Both the position numbers and the translations under genes were made by a program. From positions 186,001 through 250,000 of the forward strand of contig CAOLHI010000746.1 in assembly GCA_948474755.1 (NCBI GenBank): a stretch of DNA of 64,000 nt, read 5' to 3'. A model generated the notes under the pieces. The model searched no databases and was not told the DNA's origin. It saw only the letters and a program-made list of their open reading frames with translations. Positions 1 to 11,864 of the stretch are shown here, in pieces; position 1 is the first letter of the stretch, and each line of letters starts with the position of its first letter. This stretch comes from Ctenosaura bakeri (taxonomy: Eukaryota; Chordata; Lepidosauria; Squamata; Iguanidae).

Positions 1-31
1 GAAATGACTTGAAGGCATGGAACAGCAACAG
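1..31 (+). mobile_element. SINE 3' tail fragment
   Basis: The window opens with gaaatgacttgaaggcat followed by an AAC-type tail, matching the 3' end of the tRNA-derived SINEs found elsewhere here (33324-33516, 61250-61472). The body lies outside the window. Confidence 0.6.
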
Positions 32-335
32 ATCTTGCTGAGAACCAGTCACTTGCTGAGAATGGGAGTCATTGCAGAGCTGACGTGATACAGGCAGAAG
101 ACTGGGGAACAACAGAGTGACCATAAACTGGAATTCCCTTAATAGGTATGTCCTGATATTCCTCATTTGTTACTTTTAGTCTTTTCACCACAATTTTACT
201 TAGAACTGATTACATTTATATTCAAGAGATGTAGTCTTGAAGCACTTATTTAAAAATAGGCCTGAAATTAGGCCAAACTGGCTTGCCTCTTCCTTTTCAT
301 GATGCCGTCACCTGACAATCCCTACCTTGACACTT

Positions 336-404
336 TCATTTCTCTCTCTCTCCCTTCTTCTTCTCCTCCTTCTTCTCCTTCTCTTTCTCCTTCTCTTCCC
401 TGCA
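336..404 (+). repeat. Polypyrimidine (CT/TTC) tract
   Basis: About 70 bp of almost pure pyrimidine, built from CT and TTC/TCC units and ending in cctgcag. It is a low-complexity tract, and the AG at its end has no recognisable exon after it. Confidence 0.85.
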
Positions 405-1117
405 GAGCAATGTTAAACCAATCACAGGGCTGGCTTGGGCCTACAATTGCAGGGCCATCAGTTTGTTATATTTGAAGGGAGCTGGTTTTCCTCGATCCTT
501 TGCCTCTCCTATTATTCATAATGTTATTTCTCCACGAATGCCTTGCTTTGTTGGGATCTCAGCAGTGATGAAACTATGCTGCCACCAAACTGGCAGATGA
601 CCAAATAACCTGGGCAATATTTAATGCTGTTTGTGTTGCACAATCTAGGACATCCTCTCTGCTTTGTTTTATCAGAAGTGTTCATGATATTAAATGGGTA
701 TCAGAATGAGACATGATGTTGGCATTGCATGGATGGTTTAATTAATCAGATGTTTGTGTACATACATATATGACTCCTAAGCTTCAGACAGTGCGGAGAT
801 GAGGCTTCTAATATTTAAGGTTGCCAACTGCCTCCTTGGCCAATAAGATAATCAAAGTAGGCCTTCCTCCAAGTTTAATTGATCAAGATCCCCAGCCATG
901 ATCTTTGGAGACGACTTCAGGGTTCATCCCTGCTGCCCCAGACTCTCATATGGATCTGCTGATATCTGCCAAAGTAGGCCCTGCTTATTGTCCCCCTCTG
1001 CTGATGAAATGGGGGCCTCCACCATACTTGATATATTCTCATACAAAACTTGACAGAGCTCTTAGAGATTTCTCATTCATAGGATCATCATAAGTCAAAG
1101 TCAATGGCAAATAGTAT
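405..1117. other. Unassigned sequence
   Basis: No gene, repeat or RNA could be recognised. The 62-codon open frame at 905-1093 lacks a recognisable domain or splice context. Confidence 0.5.
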
Positions 1118-1580
1118 CCTAGAATGATAGAACCATAGAGTTTGAAGAGACCAAAAGAGCCACCCAGTCCAATCCCCTCCCATGCAGGAACATGTGATCA
1201 GAGCACTCTCAAAAGATAGCCATCCAGCCTCTGTTTAAAAGCCTCCAAAAAGGGGGACTGTACCACACTATGAGGCAATCTATTCCGTTGTCAAACTGCT
1301 CTTACCATTGGCAAGTTCTTCCTAATGTTTAGGTAGAATCTCTTTTCCTATAGTTTGAAGCCACTCTTCTAGGTCCTAGTCTCTAGAGCAGCAGAAAACA
1401 TTCTTGCTCCATCTTCCATATGACATCCTTTCAAATATTTAAACATGGGTATCCTGTTATCTCCTAACCTTCTCTTCTCCAGGCTGAACATACCAGATCC
1501 CTAAGCTCCTCCTCATAGGACATGGTTTCCAAAATTTTTATCATTTTGGTCACTGTCCTCTGGACACATTCCACATTCCA
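1118..1580 (-). mobile_element. CR1 LINE, 3' end (5'-truncated)
   Basis: Reads on the minus strand. The + strand copy starts agaatgatagaaccatagag, the CR1 3' terminus, followed by cagtccaatcccctcccatg and the conserved block that also ends the copies at 40411 and 45562. About 460 bp remain, covering the last part of the ORF2 frame and the short 3' UTR. It stops abruptly at an AAC microsatellite. Substitutions and frame breaks show an old copy. Confidence 0.9.
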
Positions 1581-1581
1581 T

Positions 1582-1612
<31 letters not shown>
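1581..1612 (+). repeat. (AAC)n microsatellite
   Basis: About ten AAC units sit exactly at the 5' truncation point of the adjoining CR1 fragment. The asparagine-run reading frame over it is an artefact of the repeat. Confidence 0.95.
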
Positions 1613-1899
1613 GGTATACCAACAAGCAAAGTGAGGCAGCCACTAGAAACAGCAGACATTCAGGGACAACAGAAACCTCCTCCCAATCATTCTCCTTTGC
1701 TACTAAATAGAGTTGAGCATGGCTCACATGGCTTGTCCTGCCCTATACTTCTTTGACCTTGTCTGCTGGCCTCCAATCCAGTGGAGCACATGGTCCCATT
1801 GCCAGGATTGAATTGCCACTCCAGTTTGCTTCTGTACCAAGAATGCAAGAGAAGGGGGTACCGTGCCTCAGAAGCAAAATATTGAGCTAGCCTGTATAT

Positions 1900-2088
1900 T
1901 GTAAAGGCTGGTGGTTCCCTGTCATTGGGGTGGTGAATCCATTATGGATTTTAATCTGAATTTTAAAGAAGCTTTGAAGGAGTTGTGGGTAGGGTTCAGC
2001 ATCTTGGATAACTCCTTTGGAATTCCAGCTGAAACCCAGATTGGATTCACCAGCACATAGAAGTCATCTACTGCTGCTACTTTTTGTG
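1900..2088. mobile_element. Foldback MITE, family C, copy 1
   Basis: Imperfect palindrome of about 190 bp. The left arm has gtgaatccattatggatttt then aatctgaattttaaag; the right arm has agctgaaacccagattggat then tcaccagcacatag, which is its reverse complement with mismatches. The centre contains ggttcagcatcttggat. Related copies are at 2590-2812 and 48560-48762. Superfamily not identified. Confidence 0.6.
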
Positions 2089-2589
2089 GCTGGAAAGCTC
2101 AGGATGATCAGCTCATCTGGGTGGATCTTCAGCCTCAATCTCCCAAAGATGTTTGTTCTGTTAACTGGAAAAAATATCTAAAACAGTACACATTTTAAAT
2201 GCTATGTCAGAAATTAGGCATATTATGTTGTATTAATAAGAATTTAGTAATTTCTTTAAATAAAATTAATACTGCATCCCCCCCTCAATTTCTCATTACC
2301 ATCACACTGGGAATCACCACATCCTTTTCTTAATGGAAAATTCGGTGCACTGGGAAGTTAGAGATTGCCACTGCTGAGCAATAACTGAGTGGGGCTGGGG
2401 GGCCAATGTGATTACCAGCAGGGTTGAGTGGCAATGGCAGAAGCAGGTGAGCTGCTCTCTCAGTATCATGGAGGCACATCAACATCATGGTCCAAGTGTC
2501 TATGCCTGGCACTGCTAGTTAATCAGCAGTCAAGATCCTATACAGTGTGAGTTTATCCATTCCTCGTGCCTTTACCTCAGAATGTCCTC

Positions 2590-2812
2590 TGCTAAGGTTG
2601 CTGGTGGCTCTCAGGCCAGTGGGACATAAGTCTACTCCAGGTTTTATTCTGAACTTTAAAAGAGCAATTCAAAATGTTTGAACCATATCTCCAAAACAGG
2701 TTCAGCACCTTAGATAGCAGCTTTAAAGCTCAGAACCAAGTCTAGAGTGGATTCACTGTTCCATTGACATGGGAGCCAACAGCACCACTACTTGTGTTGG
2801 GTTTCCCTTGCT
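2590..2812. mobile_element. Foldback MITE, family C, copy 2
   Basis: The left arm contains tctactccaggttttattct and gaactttaaaagagc; the right arm contains gcagctttaaagctcagaac and ctagagtggattcac, forming an imperfect inverted repeat. The central ggttcagcaccttagat is shared with copy 1 and appears inverted in copy 3, as expected of a palindrome. Confidence 0.6.
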
Positions 2813-3734
2813 TTGGTTGCTGTCCAGGAAATGGCCTCTTAATTCTTACTACGCCAACCCTCACCCTGCCAACTTGGTTATAAAATATTTACACATTTAA
2901 CTCATTGCTGGTCCTTTTCAGATATGTTTCAGCTTAGAGTGATGGGTTATTTACATAGGAAGTAAAAATGTTTTTACTGTGCATGAGAACTATCTGAAGT
3001 GCCTTTCTTTTTGTCTCTCTCATTATCCTAACTTAAGCAGCAGGGGCCAGGTTGACAGCCCTGAGGTAGAAGGCTTCTTGGTTCAATTGCAAAACATAAC
3101 ACAGAAAGGGAGGGGGAATAAACTGCCAATTCTCTCTCCCCTACCCACAATGCTTTATTTAGAGGCCTCCACCCAGCCAGCATGATAAGGAAAATCTGCC
3201 TCAGGGGAAACATGAGTGTAAAGTATGTACTTGCCCTGTTGTGGGGAGTTTCTGATGTGAACACTCCAGCTGAAGAGATCATTCCATGCTGATTTCAGAG
3301 ACGCTTGAAAGAAGTATTTCAAATGAATTTCAGATTTCTCAAGCAGGAGTTGCAGTTTCTGATCTGAAGGTGGAAAAGAGCAAACTTCTTTCTTCTAGTT
3401 TATAAATTAGAGCTAGCTTCCTTGCTTCCTTAGAAAATTATTACAATCATAAAATGGTACTTTCACAGCACAGCCCTATGAAACCAATCTGATTGTGTTC
3501 AGTGGGACTTACAGGTAAGTATGCATAAGACTGCAGCTTTAGGGTTCAAAGTACATTATAATCCATAATTAAAATCCTGTAAAAGTAAATTGTGCCCAAT
3601 AACTACTGTACGAAATAGTAAGTCCACTGAACTCTGTGAGATTGACAGTGGTGGCTATTGATTGGGATAGTGGAGCTTTTCCTAGTCTAGTCCCTATTTT
3701 AAAGGAGCTATTCAGGGTTTTGAATCCTGCCTTC
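2813..3734. other. Unassigned sequence
   Basis: No gene or repeat is recognised. Overlapping short frames on both strands at 2979-3282 share no known motif and are treated as chance. Confidence 0.45.
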
Positions 3735-4720
3735 TGTGGTCATTATTTTTCTTTTTTTACTGTTCAGCTATAAAACTGCCTTAGCACTTTCTTTTTTGAC
3801 TTCCTTCAGTAATCATTCCAAGTCTTTGCTATTTTCTGCTAGTAGTATGATGTTATCTGTGTAGCTTAAATCATTGATGTTCCTTCCTCCAATTTTCATG
3901 CTCTTCTTCCGAGTCTAATCCTGCTTTACATATAAAATGATCAGCACACAAGTTAAACAGATAGGGTGATAAAATGCAGCCTTGCTTGACCCTCTTGGCA
4001 ACTGGAAAGCATTCAATTTCTCTGTAAGAATGTAGATTCATCTTCATATAGTTCTTCCTCGAATTAATCTGTCATCCTTCCATCTCTATTATATAGCTCT
4101 TCAGTGTATTGTTTCCCCTGTCTTTTTGTTTGTACTTGGCCATGTAATGTGCTCCCCACAAGTCATAGAGCATCCCCATTCTTGGTTTAAATTTCTCTTC
4201 GAATTCTTGACTCTCATGGCAAAAGATTCTTGTTCTTCCTTTTTTGTTGTCATCTTCTATTATAATAGTTCTCCTTGTCCCTGTACACTAGTCGCTTGAC
4301 ACTTGCAGTATCCCGTATCTGTCACTTTTTACTTTTCCTTCTTATCTGTCCTTAACTACTTGCAGAGTTTTACTGTCATCCAGTGAGGCTTCTCTTTCTT
4401 TTGGCTGCAGATGGTGTCTCTTTGCATTCCTCCTTGACAATGTCCCTGGCTTCAGTCCAGAGTTCTTCTGGTCCCTAGTCAAATAGGCTTAATCATGCAA
4501 ATCTATTTTTTTATATTATTTTTAAATTCTATAGTGGTGTTCTTCAGGGTGTATTTTGGCAGAATGATTGGCTTAGTGTTTTTCTTTAGTTTTACTCTAA
4601 TTTTTAATATTAGCAGTCCATTGTCTGTGCCACAATCTGCTCCTGGTCTTTATTTTGCAGGGAGAATGGAGCTACTCCACCTTCTGCTTCCAAGTATGTA
4701 GTCCATTTGATTTCTGTATT
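3735..4720 (-). mobile_element. Bov-B (RTE) LINE, RT portion, decayed
   Basis: On the minus strand, fragments of the RTE/Bov-B polyprotein are visible. The linker motif PEELWTEARDIVKEECKE lies near 4420-4475, and the reverse-transcriptase block QGCILSPYLFNLCADH lies near 3945-4000. Between them are several stops and frameshifts. Toward 4720 the peptide LQNKDQEQIVAQTMD corresponds to the end of the endonuclease domain. The element continues beyond an inserted CR1, at 5423. Bov-B abundance is characteristic of squamates, where it also supplies SINE tails. Confidence 0.82.
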
Positions 4721-5422
4721 CATAGAATCATAAAATCGTAGAGTTGAAAGAGACCACAGGGGTCATCCAGTCCAACCCCCTGCCATGCAGGAACCAACAT
4801 CAAAGCACTCCCAAAAGCCAGCCTCTGATTAAAAACTTCCAAAGAAGGAGATTCCACCACATTCCAAGGCAGCATATTCCACTGCCGATCAGCTCTGGCT
4901 GTCAGGAAGTTCTTCCTGAGGTTTAAGTGGAACCTCTTTTCCTGCAGTTTGAATCCATTGCTCCTTGTCCTACTCTCTGGAGCAGTGGAAAACAAGCCCA
5001 CTCCCTCCTTGACATGACATCCCTTCAAATATTTAACCATGGCTATCATGTCCCCTCTTAACCTTCTCTTCTGCAGACTAAATATCCCCAGCTCCCTAAA
5101 CCGCTCCTTATGGGGCATGGCTTCCAGACCCTTCACCATTTTGGTCACCCTCCTCTGGACACACTCTAACTTGTTAATATCTTTCTTGGATTGAGGTGTC
5201 CTGAACTGGACACAGTATTCCAGATGAGGTCTAACCAAAGCAGAATAGAGTGGTACCATTACTTCCCTTGATCTAAACACCATACTCCTATTGATGCAAC
5301 CAGGAATCATGTTGGCTTTCTTGGCTGCCGTATCACACTGCTGACTCATGTTCAGCTTGCGGTCCACCAAGACTCCTAGATCCCTTTCACATGTACTATT
5401 ATCCAGCCACGTGTCCCCCATC
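4721..5422 (-). mobile_element. CR1 LINE 3' portion inserted in Bov-B
   Basis: The + strand begins catagaatcataaaatcgta, the CR1 3' terminus. A long minus-strand frame (4720-5526) covers the C-terminal third of ORF2, including [33 protein letters not shown] and the [16 protein letters not shown] block. The 5' truncation is at about 5422, after the codons for GDTWLD. The frame's apparent N-terminal extension belongs to the interrupted Bov-B, so the 268-residue frame is a chance chimera and not a host gene. Confidence 0.9.
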
Positions 5423-5720
5423 AGGTGATGTCCCTGTATATAGTTGCCTCTTGAGTTGCTTGAAGATGTTATTTTATTTATTTTTATTTTTCTGTGTGTG
5501 TATGATGAACAAACTGCTGGTCCCATAAGATTTAATTAGTCATTCTCCTGCTTCTTTTCTTTATGCTAGGCCAAATTTTCCTGTAATGTCATTAGCCACA
5601 GTGCTACTCATAGTTGTCTTCTGCTGTACTCATTGAGTGCCACCTAACCTGTGAGTGTCATCTTCTGGCACTCTCGCTTGTTTCATTTTGGACTATATCA
5701 TCATAGGGCTTTTGTGGTAA
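5423..5720 (-). mobile_element. Bov-B LINE, endonuclease portion (continued)
   Basis: Minus-strand translation gives ITGKFGLA, a stop, then RKEAGE and, further on, [12 protein letters not shown]. These match the Bov-B endonuclease segment around the family's TGKFGL and EAGQRL blocks. This is the 5' continuation of the copy at 3735-4720, separated by the CR1 insertion. The upstream edge is uncertain. Confidence 0.65.
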
Positions 5721-6025
5721 AAATAACATTCTTGTGCAGTGCTAACAAATGTTAGCTATGGTGCAACGCCTCTTGTGTCTGAGACATCGTTTACCAGTGT
5801 CACCTCCCACTACTGCTACCGCTTAGTAGCTGTTTGGCCTATTTAGTCTGGCTCTTCAGCCAAAGCCTGTCTGACATGGGAGGCCCCACCAGCAGCACTG
5901 CTGCCATTCCCATAACTCCTTGCCTCATAGGAGCATATAACCTCACCACCATGGAAAGGCAGTGCTATTGGTGAGTCGCCATACTTATATACTGCTTAAT
6001 AGAATAAAAACTCCAGGTAATTGAA

Positions 6026-6227
6026 GCCATTTCCACACTACAGTGTTATAGTGCTATTATTCCACTTTCAGCTTCCTATGGAATCCTGGGGTTTGCAGTT
6101 TAGGGAGGGGGCATTTAGAATTCTCAGCCAGAGAGCTCTTTGGCCTCAGTAAACTACAAACCCCAGAATACCACAGGTTGTTGAAAGTGGAATAACAACA
6201 CTCTACCACTGTAGTGCAGAAATGGCC
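6026..6227. mobile_element. Palindromic MITE, family A, copy 1
   Basis: A 202-bp near-perfect hairpin. The left end is gccatttccacactacagtg and the right end is its complement, cactgtagtgcagaaatggc. Both arms contain the attattccactttcarc / gttgaaagtggaataa pair. The loop holds gccagagagctctttggcc. Flanks tga/tta may be a decayed 3-bp target duplication. At least ten other copies lie in this window. Confidence 0.85.
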
Positions 6228-8052
6228 TTACACACACTGTGCTGTAAAACATAATTAAAATTCAAAATAATTCAACATAAAAACAAGCTATTTGTATCAA
6301 AACAGGGCTGCTTCACAATCATTGCAAAGGTAGGAAAGAATAAGGTGGCAGTTAGATCAGGAATTAACACAAGAAGGCTCTCTTTTATAGACTGTTGTGG
6401 GAATACTGACAGAACGGCCTCCTCTTGCTTCTTTAATAGTTCAGCGAGAAGGAGAAATTCAGCCCCTTCCTTGCTTCTTACCTTGCTGAAGTCGTTCCTC
6501 TCAGTCTTTCTTGTTCAGCCTTCATCCTAGCATGCAACTAATTAAAGGTATCTGAGAATCCTTCAAAGCCATGGGTTGACATGCCCAGATGAAGGAGACA
6601 AAGGCTGTTTCAGGAGGCACCTTTTGTACACCACAGCTGTATATGTTATAAATAGCACCAGAGAAAGAGAACGGGGTCTCAAGCTGGTACCAATAAGAGT
6701 TACTTCTGAAGTAGAAAAGATATATAAAGCCCAGTGCATTTTGTGAAGAGTCATTCTCAAGGGTAAAACAAGAAAAAAAAACAACACAAAAAAGAAACCC
6801 AAAATCGAATGTCCTTTTCTTACAAAACAAAGACAACTTTCCAAAGAGAGGATTTTAAGAGATGGATTTTTCTTTCTTCTGCTGTTTAAGAATACGTCTC
6901 CTTGTTTGCCAGATGCTTGATAAGGGTTGTTTCTCTGTTTTCTGTTTTTCATTTTCCGCTGCTGTACTGATCTTCCTGCCTCTTTACTATGATTATAAAT
7001 AGTAAGATTTTTTTTCTTTTGGCTGCCATCCACGGGGTTGCCAGTCTTATGTATGCTCCTTGGAGAGTTGTTAGGTTCATTACTATGTTCCTGTCCTGCC
7101 CCATAGCAGGGGAAAAGTAGCTTGAACTATGGCCATTGAAAATGTGTCTTCAGTTTTACAATCCTGAGCTGCTTGTCTCACATTTTTCTCTGGTTTTAGA
7201 CTATGTCTGCACTAGAAGAACATTTAATGGATTATTGCCTTGGCTGAAAGGCCTCAAGAGCAACAAAATTACAATGGACAGCAACATAATAGCAATAACA
7301 CAATATGATATGAGGCCAATAATAGAAGCAAGGACCATTGTGTGTTGTCTCTAAAAGAAAATTGCCTGTAGCTGTCAAGGGATTCATCACCAATAGTACT
7401 ACAGTGTGAGGCTTAGCTGTAAACTGTTTCTGTGCATTGTATATGGGACTGCCTTGGTTTAGAAGCTGCTGTTAGTCCAGAAGATTATTAACTGAGACTG
7501 GGGCATTCTGACCATGTTATACCTTGTTAGCTGCATTGGTCCCTCGTCTGTCTGTGGATGATTTTACTCCTTAAAGTCTTTAATAATATAGGACCAAGTG
7601 AACCAAAATATCACCTTCTTCCATATGTACATATCAAAACCTTAAGATTCTTTTTGGAGGCCCTGTTCCAAAACATTTTGCCAAATGAAGTCCGGCGAAA
7701 GATCAACAGGGAATGAGCCTTTTTGGGATGGGCAAGTGAATTACAGTAGTGAGTTATAGAAAATCCTTTCCAGATCATTTTGCCAGACATCATTGTTATG
7801 ATCCTTCATGAATGAGAGAGGGGAAAAAAACTTTGTAAAAAAAAATCACCCGGGCCTTTAAAATGATATAATCTGGTTGTCTCAGCAATGTACATTTTAC
7901 CTGTTCTTCTAGTGATTTCTACTGTTTTCTATGGGATGTTTAATGGTGTTGAGAAGCTCCCAGATAACTTCTGTTATGGGGTCCAGTTAAGAATTAATAC
8001 ATAATAAAAATATCACAGCAAGTTGTATGGTGAGAGTCATACCAGAGACATA
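6228..8052. other. Unassigned sequence
   Basis: No gene or repeat is recognised over 1.8 kb. Open frames at 6522-7033 on the minus strand are rich in low-complexity Phe/Lys runs from poly-A/T tracts and carry no domain. Confidence 0.45.
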
Positions 8053-8253
8053 GGCCATTTCGCACTACACTGTTATAGTGCTATTATTCCACTTTTCACA
8101 TCCTATGGAATGCTGGACTTTGCAGTTTAGGGAGGGGCACTTAGAATTCTCAGCTGGAGAGCTCTTTGGCCTCAGTAAACTACAAATCCCAGAATTCTAC
8201 AGGATATGAAAAGTGGAATAATAGCACTATAACAGTGTAGTGCAGAAATGGTC
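8053..8253. mobile_element. Palindromic MITE, family A, copy 2
   Basis: Starts ggccatttcgcactacactg and ends with the inverted complement, agtgcagaaatggtc. It is flanked by ATA on both sides (8050-8052 and 8254-8256), consistent with a 3-bp target duplication. The arms match copy 1. Confidence 0.85.
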
Positions 8254-8748
8254 ATAGTCTTTGAGGATTGTACCAACAGCAGAGAAACCATCCATACCAC
8301 ACTTGAAGCACTGAGGATGGCATGGAATTGTTTTTCTTTTGCAGTCAGCCTAAGTGGATGCAACTGCTGAACTGGTGCTGACCCTACGTAGTCAATCATG
8401 GGTAATTATTCTGATGTGGGGCAGATCTCAGTGGTGTGCCACATTAGCATTTGATTATTTTCTCCTTCCCCAGTGCAATTTCTCTCTCTTGTCATTCAGC
8501 CTTTCCACCTGCCTGTGTATGTCAAACAGCTCTAGAATGGTACACAGAGTTTAATATTTTTTTTCCTGACCTCCATTTCACACTAATTTACTGAAAATAA
8601 TATTTTGTAAAACAGAAGACTTGAGAATATTTCCTCACAGTGCAGTGACAATGTACAGGTTTCACAAATTTACTGGAGAAGGGAGTTGGAAAATGACTGG
8701 AAGGAGAGGAATTCTGTCCTATGTCCATTTGTTTATAAGAAGTAAATG

Positions 8749-9542
8749 TGTAACTGTGATTTAAGCATAAACTTTGATAGTACTAGATATCCCTTTGTGA
8801 TATCAAATAATTTGACCTTTCCATGGCACCCTGGCGCATGCATTTGTAAAAAGGTCTCCAGGACACAAAACAAGGCGCAGCCGTTTTATGACAGGATCTC
8901 AGGCAGGCACTTAAAAAGGCACTTGATTGTTGTTCTGAGGATCTACTTCCTTCACCTCACTAGGTGCCTGACTTGCACCCGTAAATAACAAGACATTTGG
9001 GCCACCTGAATGATCTACCACGGATGTTGATCCACTTCTAAGCCTTTTGGTGCATTTCAAAGCTAACTTTGTTCATAAAGTTTATGACATGAATCTCAGG
9101 CACAATTTCTGTTATAAAAACCCCTAATTCTGATAGTTGAGTGAGCCGCATTTTGAATTTCATCCCGCTTTGCTGACAGTTTGTATAGCGAGCTCCCAAG
9201 GAATACTAAGTCTCATTTCCTTCAGCTGTCCAGGACTACGTGATCAGGTGTCGTATATTTGTTCCTAAAATTCATTTCCCTCTCCTACTTCTTATTTAGT
9301 TAGTGGTGTGTTTGTTTGTCTTATATGTTGCTTTTCAATAAAACATTAACTGGTTTATTTTGTAAATTGCATGGCTCATTGACCTGACTCTGTAAACTCA
9401 GGGCTAAAAGACCCCCGCTATAGTTACCCTACCTCTTGGCTAACCAGCAAGTGAGCTCTAGTTAATTTCCCATCTGTGTTAATATTTGGATATTTGGGTG
9501 TCCTTTCCAGCACCCCTAAATACAGGGTAACAAATGAATACA
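8749..9542 (+). mobile_element. Solo LTR (LTR family 1), 794 bp
   Basis: Begins TGTAAC, ends GGGTAACA, and is flanked by the 4-bp direct repeat AATG (8745-8748 and 9543-9546). Internally there is a TATA box, TATAAAAA, at 9113-9120 and a polyadenylation signal AATAAA at 9337-9342, in the order expected of U3-R-U5. No internal retroviral or gypsy sequence adjoins it, so it is a solo LTR left by recombination. It is related to the LTR at 44037-44873. TSDs of 4 bp occur in gamma-type endogenous retroviruses and in some Ty3/gypsy elements; the class is not resolved. Confidence 0.85.
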
Positions 9543-9546
9543 AACG

Positions 9547-11864
9547 GAAGCTGTCTATTGACCAAAAATGCTATTAAACTTAAATTACAAACAAACATAA
9601 AAAGTGGCTGAGAGTCACAATCCTTTCTGAAAAGAAAAACAGACCTAAAATGGTAGCAACGATAAGTAAGTCAAGGATATAAAGAAAGCCTCTTCTGACT
9701 GTCCACCAGTTGTGACAGCAAAGGAAAAAATGATATCTAGTTTGTTTTTTTAATCTTTCTCCCTTCCACGCTCTAGCCTTGCTGCCATTCTTTCTCCCGT
9801 CCTATTTCAAGTTTGAAAACAGCTGCTTATTCCTCCATTTCTTGTCTCAGAGTGTCTCCAACCCTGGAAACAAACCTGAGAATGAAAGAAACCTTCCTCT
9901 CCAGGACTGAACATCTTAGCTCTCATCTTTTTGTCTGTGCTGCTCTGGATACAATTCAAGCATAGAAAAAATGACTCACTAAGCTTACACCTACAAAAGA
10001 GAAGGCAACACCTGGTACAAAATGCTTACATGTGCATTTGGAGGATTATCTCCTATAGCAGCAGTCTCTTGTCCCCTTCAGCTTCCTTGCTGTGGTGCTA
10101 GCATGTTTGAATGCAAATATATCTGTCTTTCATAGCAATATACCGTTGTGCCTTACCCTAAGCAACTGGGTCAGATCCCATCCAGTGAAACTGTTGGTTC
10201 TAGGACTTAGGATTCTATTCATTTTACAGTGCCGCTTCCATGACTGATCAGGCTCATGCTGTGTTAGAAAGTAGCCTCCAATGGGAAAACAAGGCAGTGC
10301 ATCAAATGGGCTTGACATGTTTAAACACCTTCCAGTTCAGTGGTCTTTGTACTGCTCTTAATTAATCCTGTCCATGCAAAGGCATAATATTTGGTGATGC
10401 AAAGTGTACGAGCTTAGACTCACACTAAACAGAAGAAGACTGTTCTTCACAATGCTTTCCCTCTGGAGACCTGTTTTAACTGCTGGGGTGTCACTGCATC
10501 TTATAGGAGAGGTGGAGAACCTTTGAAGCAATGGGCTAGTTAAACGTTATGTCTACTTATGAGGTAAAGATTCCATAGCTAGAGGGACACGTACGTATTG
10601 AGAAGGTGAGAAGAATGCTGATAGAGAAGGAGCAGTGGTGTCCCTGAACTTTGTGACTGTGAGGCTGTGTTAGACCAAATTGAGAGAGGCTGCTCTCAGG
10701 GCTGCAACGAATGCTTTTGCAGACAGATGGTTCCAGCCCCAATCAAGCCCAGGCCTATCCACCTAAAAGAACCGCAGCTAGCAGGTAACAGAAAAGCAAG
10801 TAAAGCCCCACTCTGTGCTTGGCAATGAACATCATTTTATTGGTACAAAATATAAATCATACATTTATGCCTGAAAAGCCATGCTGGCAAAAAGGACTGG
10901 CTGTACAAGTGCAAAATTAGGTCTGAAGGGACTTCAAGTGGAATAAGAACTAATCTCACTGAAGATTAGTTAGAGAAGACAATTCTCTCAATGGCCCAAA
11001 CCTAGAAAACAATAGCCACTGAAGCTCCCAGACAAAGCAACAATGTACGCTCCTTCCTGCTGAACTCCCCCTTTGTTTCCGCACTTACCCAGACATTAAG
11101 AAGCTGTCATGACTCCCATCAATGCTTTGTCACCTAATGCTAAGATCATTTAGACAGCTTTGTACCCCTTTGTTTGCTCTGCCAGAGAGCCATTAACACC
11201 TTCTCCTTCAGGACAGAAAATGGGTATTTAAACCCCGATTCCAAGCCCAGTGATTCATAGCACCTTAAACACACGTAGGAGTGTCACTCTGTCTGTTTGC
11301 CCCCCAATTCTTGTGCTCCAGACTACCATAAAACTATCATGTTTGAGCCATTTCATCACAACTTTCTTCTCTTCAGGATTGGTAAATATCACCCACTTCA
11401 TCCTCATTCCTCGCTATTCAATTTTTCCCTGCTTTCCTTCCATTACCTTTGTATGGTTGCAAGACTGCTTGATTCTTCTATGTGTTTATGATTCCACGCT
11501 CCCCATAAAACATTCTTTTAATATCCAACTGATACCAGTATAAAAGTATCAGTATACACAGATGAAAAAATTCCAAAGTTACTCCCCTCTCGCAGGCCTT
11601 CCTTTTGTGCTATAATTCCCCACCTTTCCATGGAGCTCTGGCACCGTGGGGGACTCCTGAGTCACCCATCTTTTGGGGTAACAGAAGAACCTGGATAGCT
11701 GCTCTCAGTCATTGTAGGTGATAAGGAGTTAGAGAAACAAATAGTTGGACCAGGAGTAGGGAATCTTCCTGACTTCCACTCCAGTCAGGTTATTCCTGAT
11801 CTTGGACCATCCTCCTCTAAAAATCAAAACTCTCTTGAGGGTTGGAAAGTAATTCTTATACAGC
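9547..11864. other. Unassigned sequence
   Basis: No gene is supported across 2.3 kb. A stretch near 10405-10500 faintly resembles old CR1-type 3' sequence, but not enough to call. Frames at 11250-11543 lack domains. Confidence 0.4.

Noticed and set aside
1522..1710. Frame with a run of asparagines
   Set aside because: Produced by the (AAC)n microsatellite and CR1 sequence.
4720..5526. 268-codon minus-strand frame as a host gene
   Set aside because: It is CR1 ORF2 C-terminus fused by chance to Bov-B sequence.
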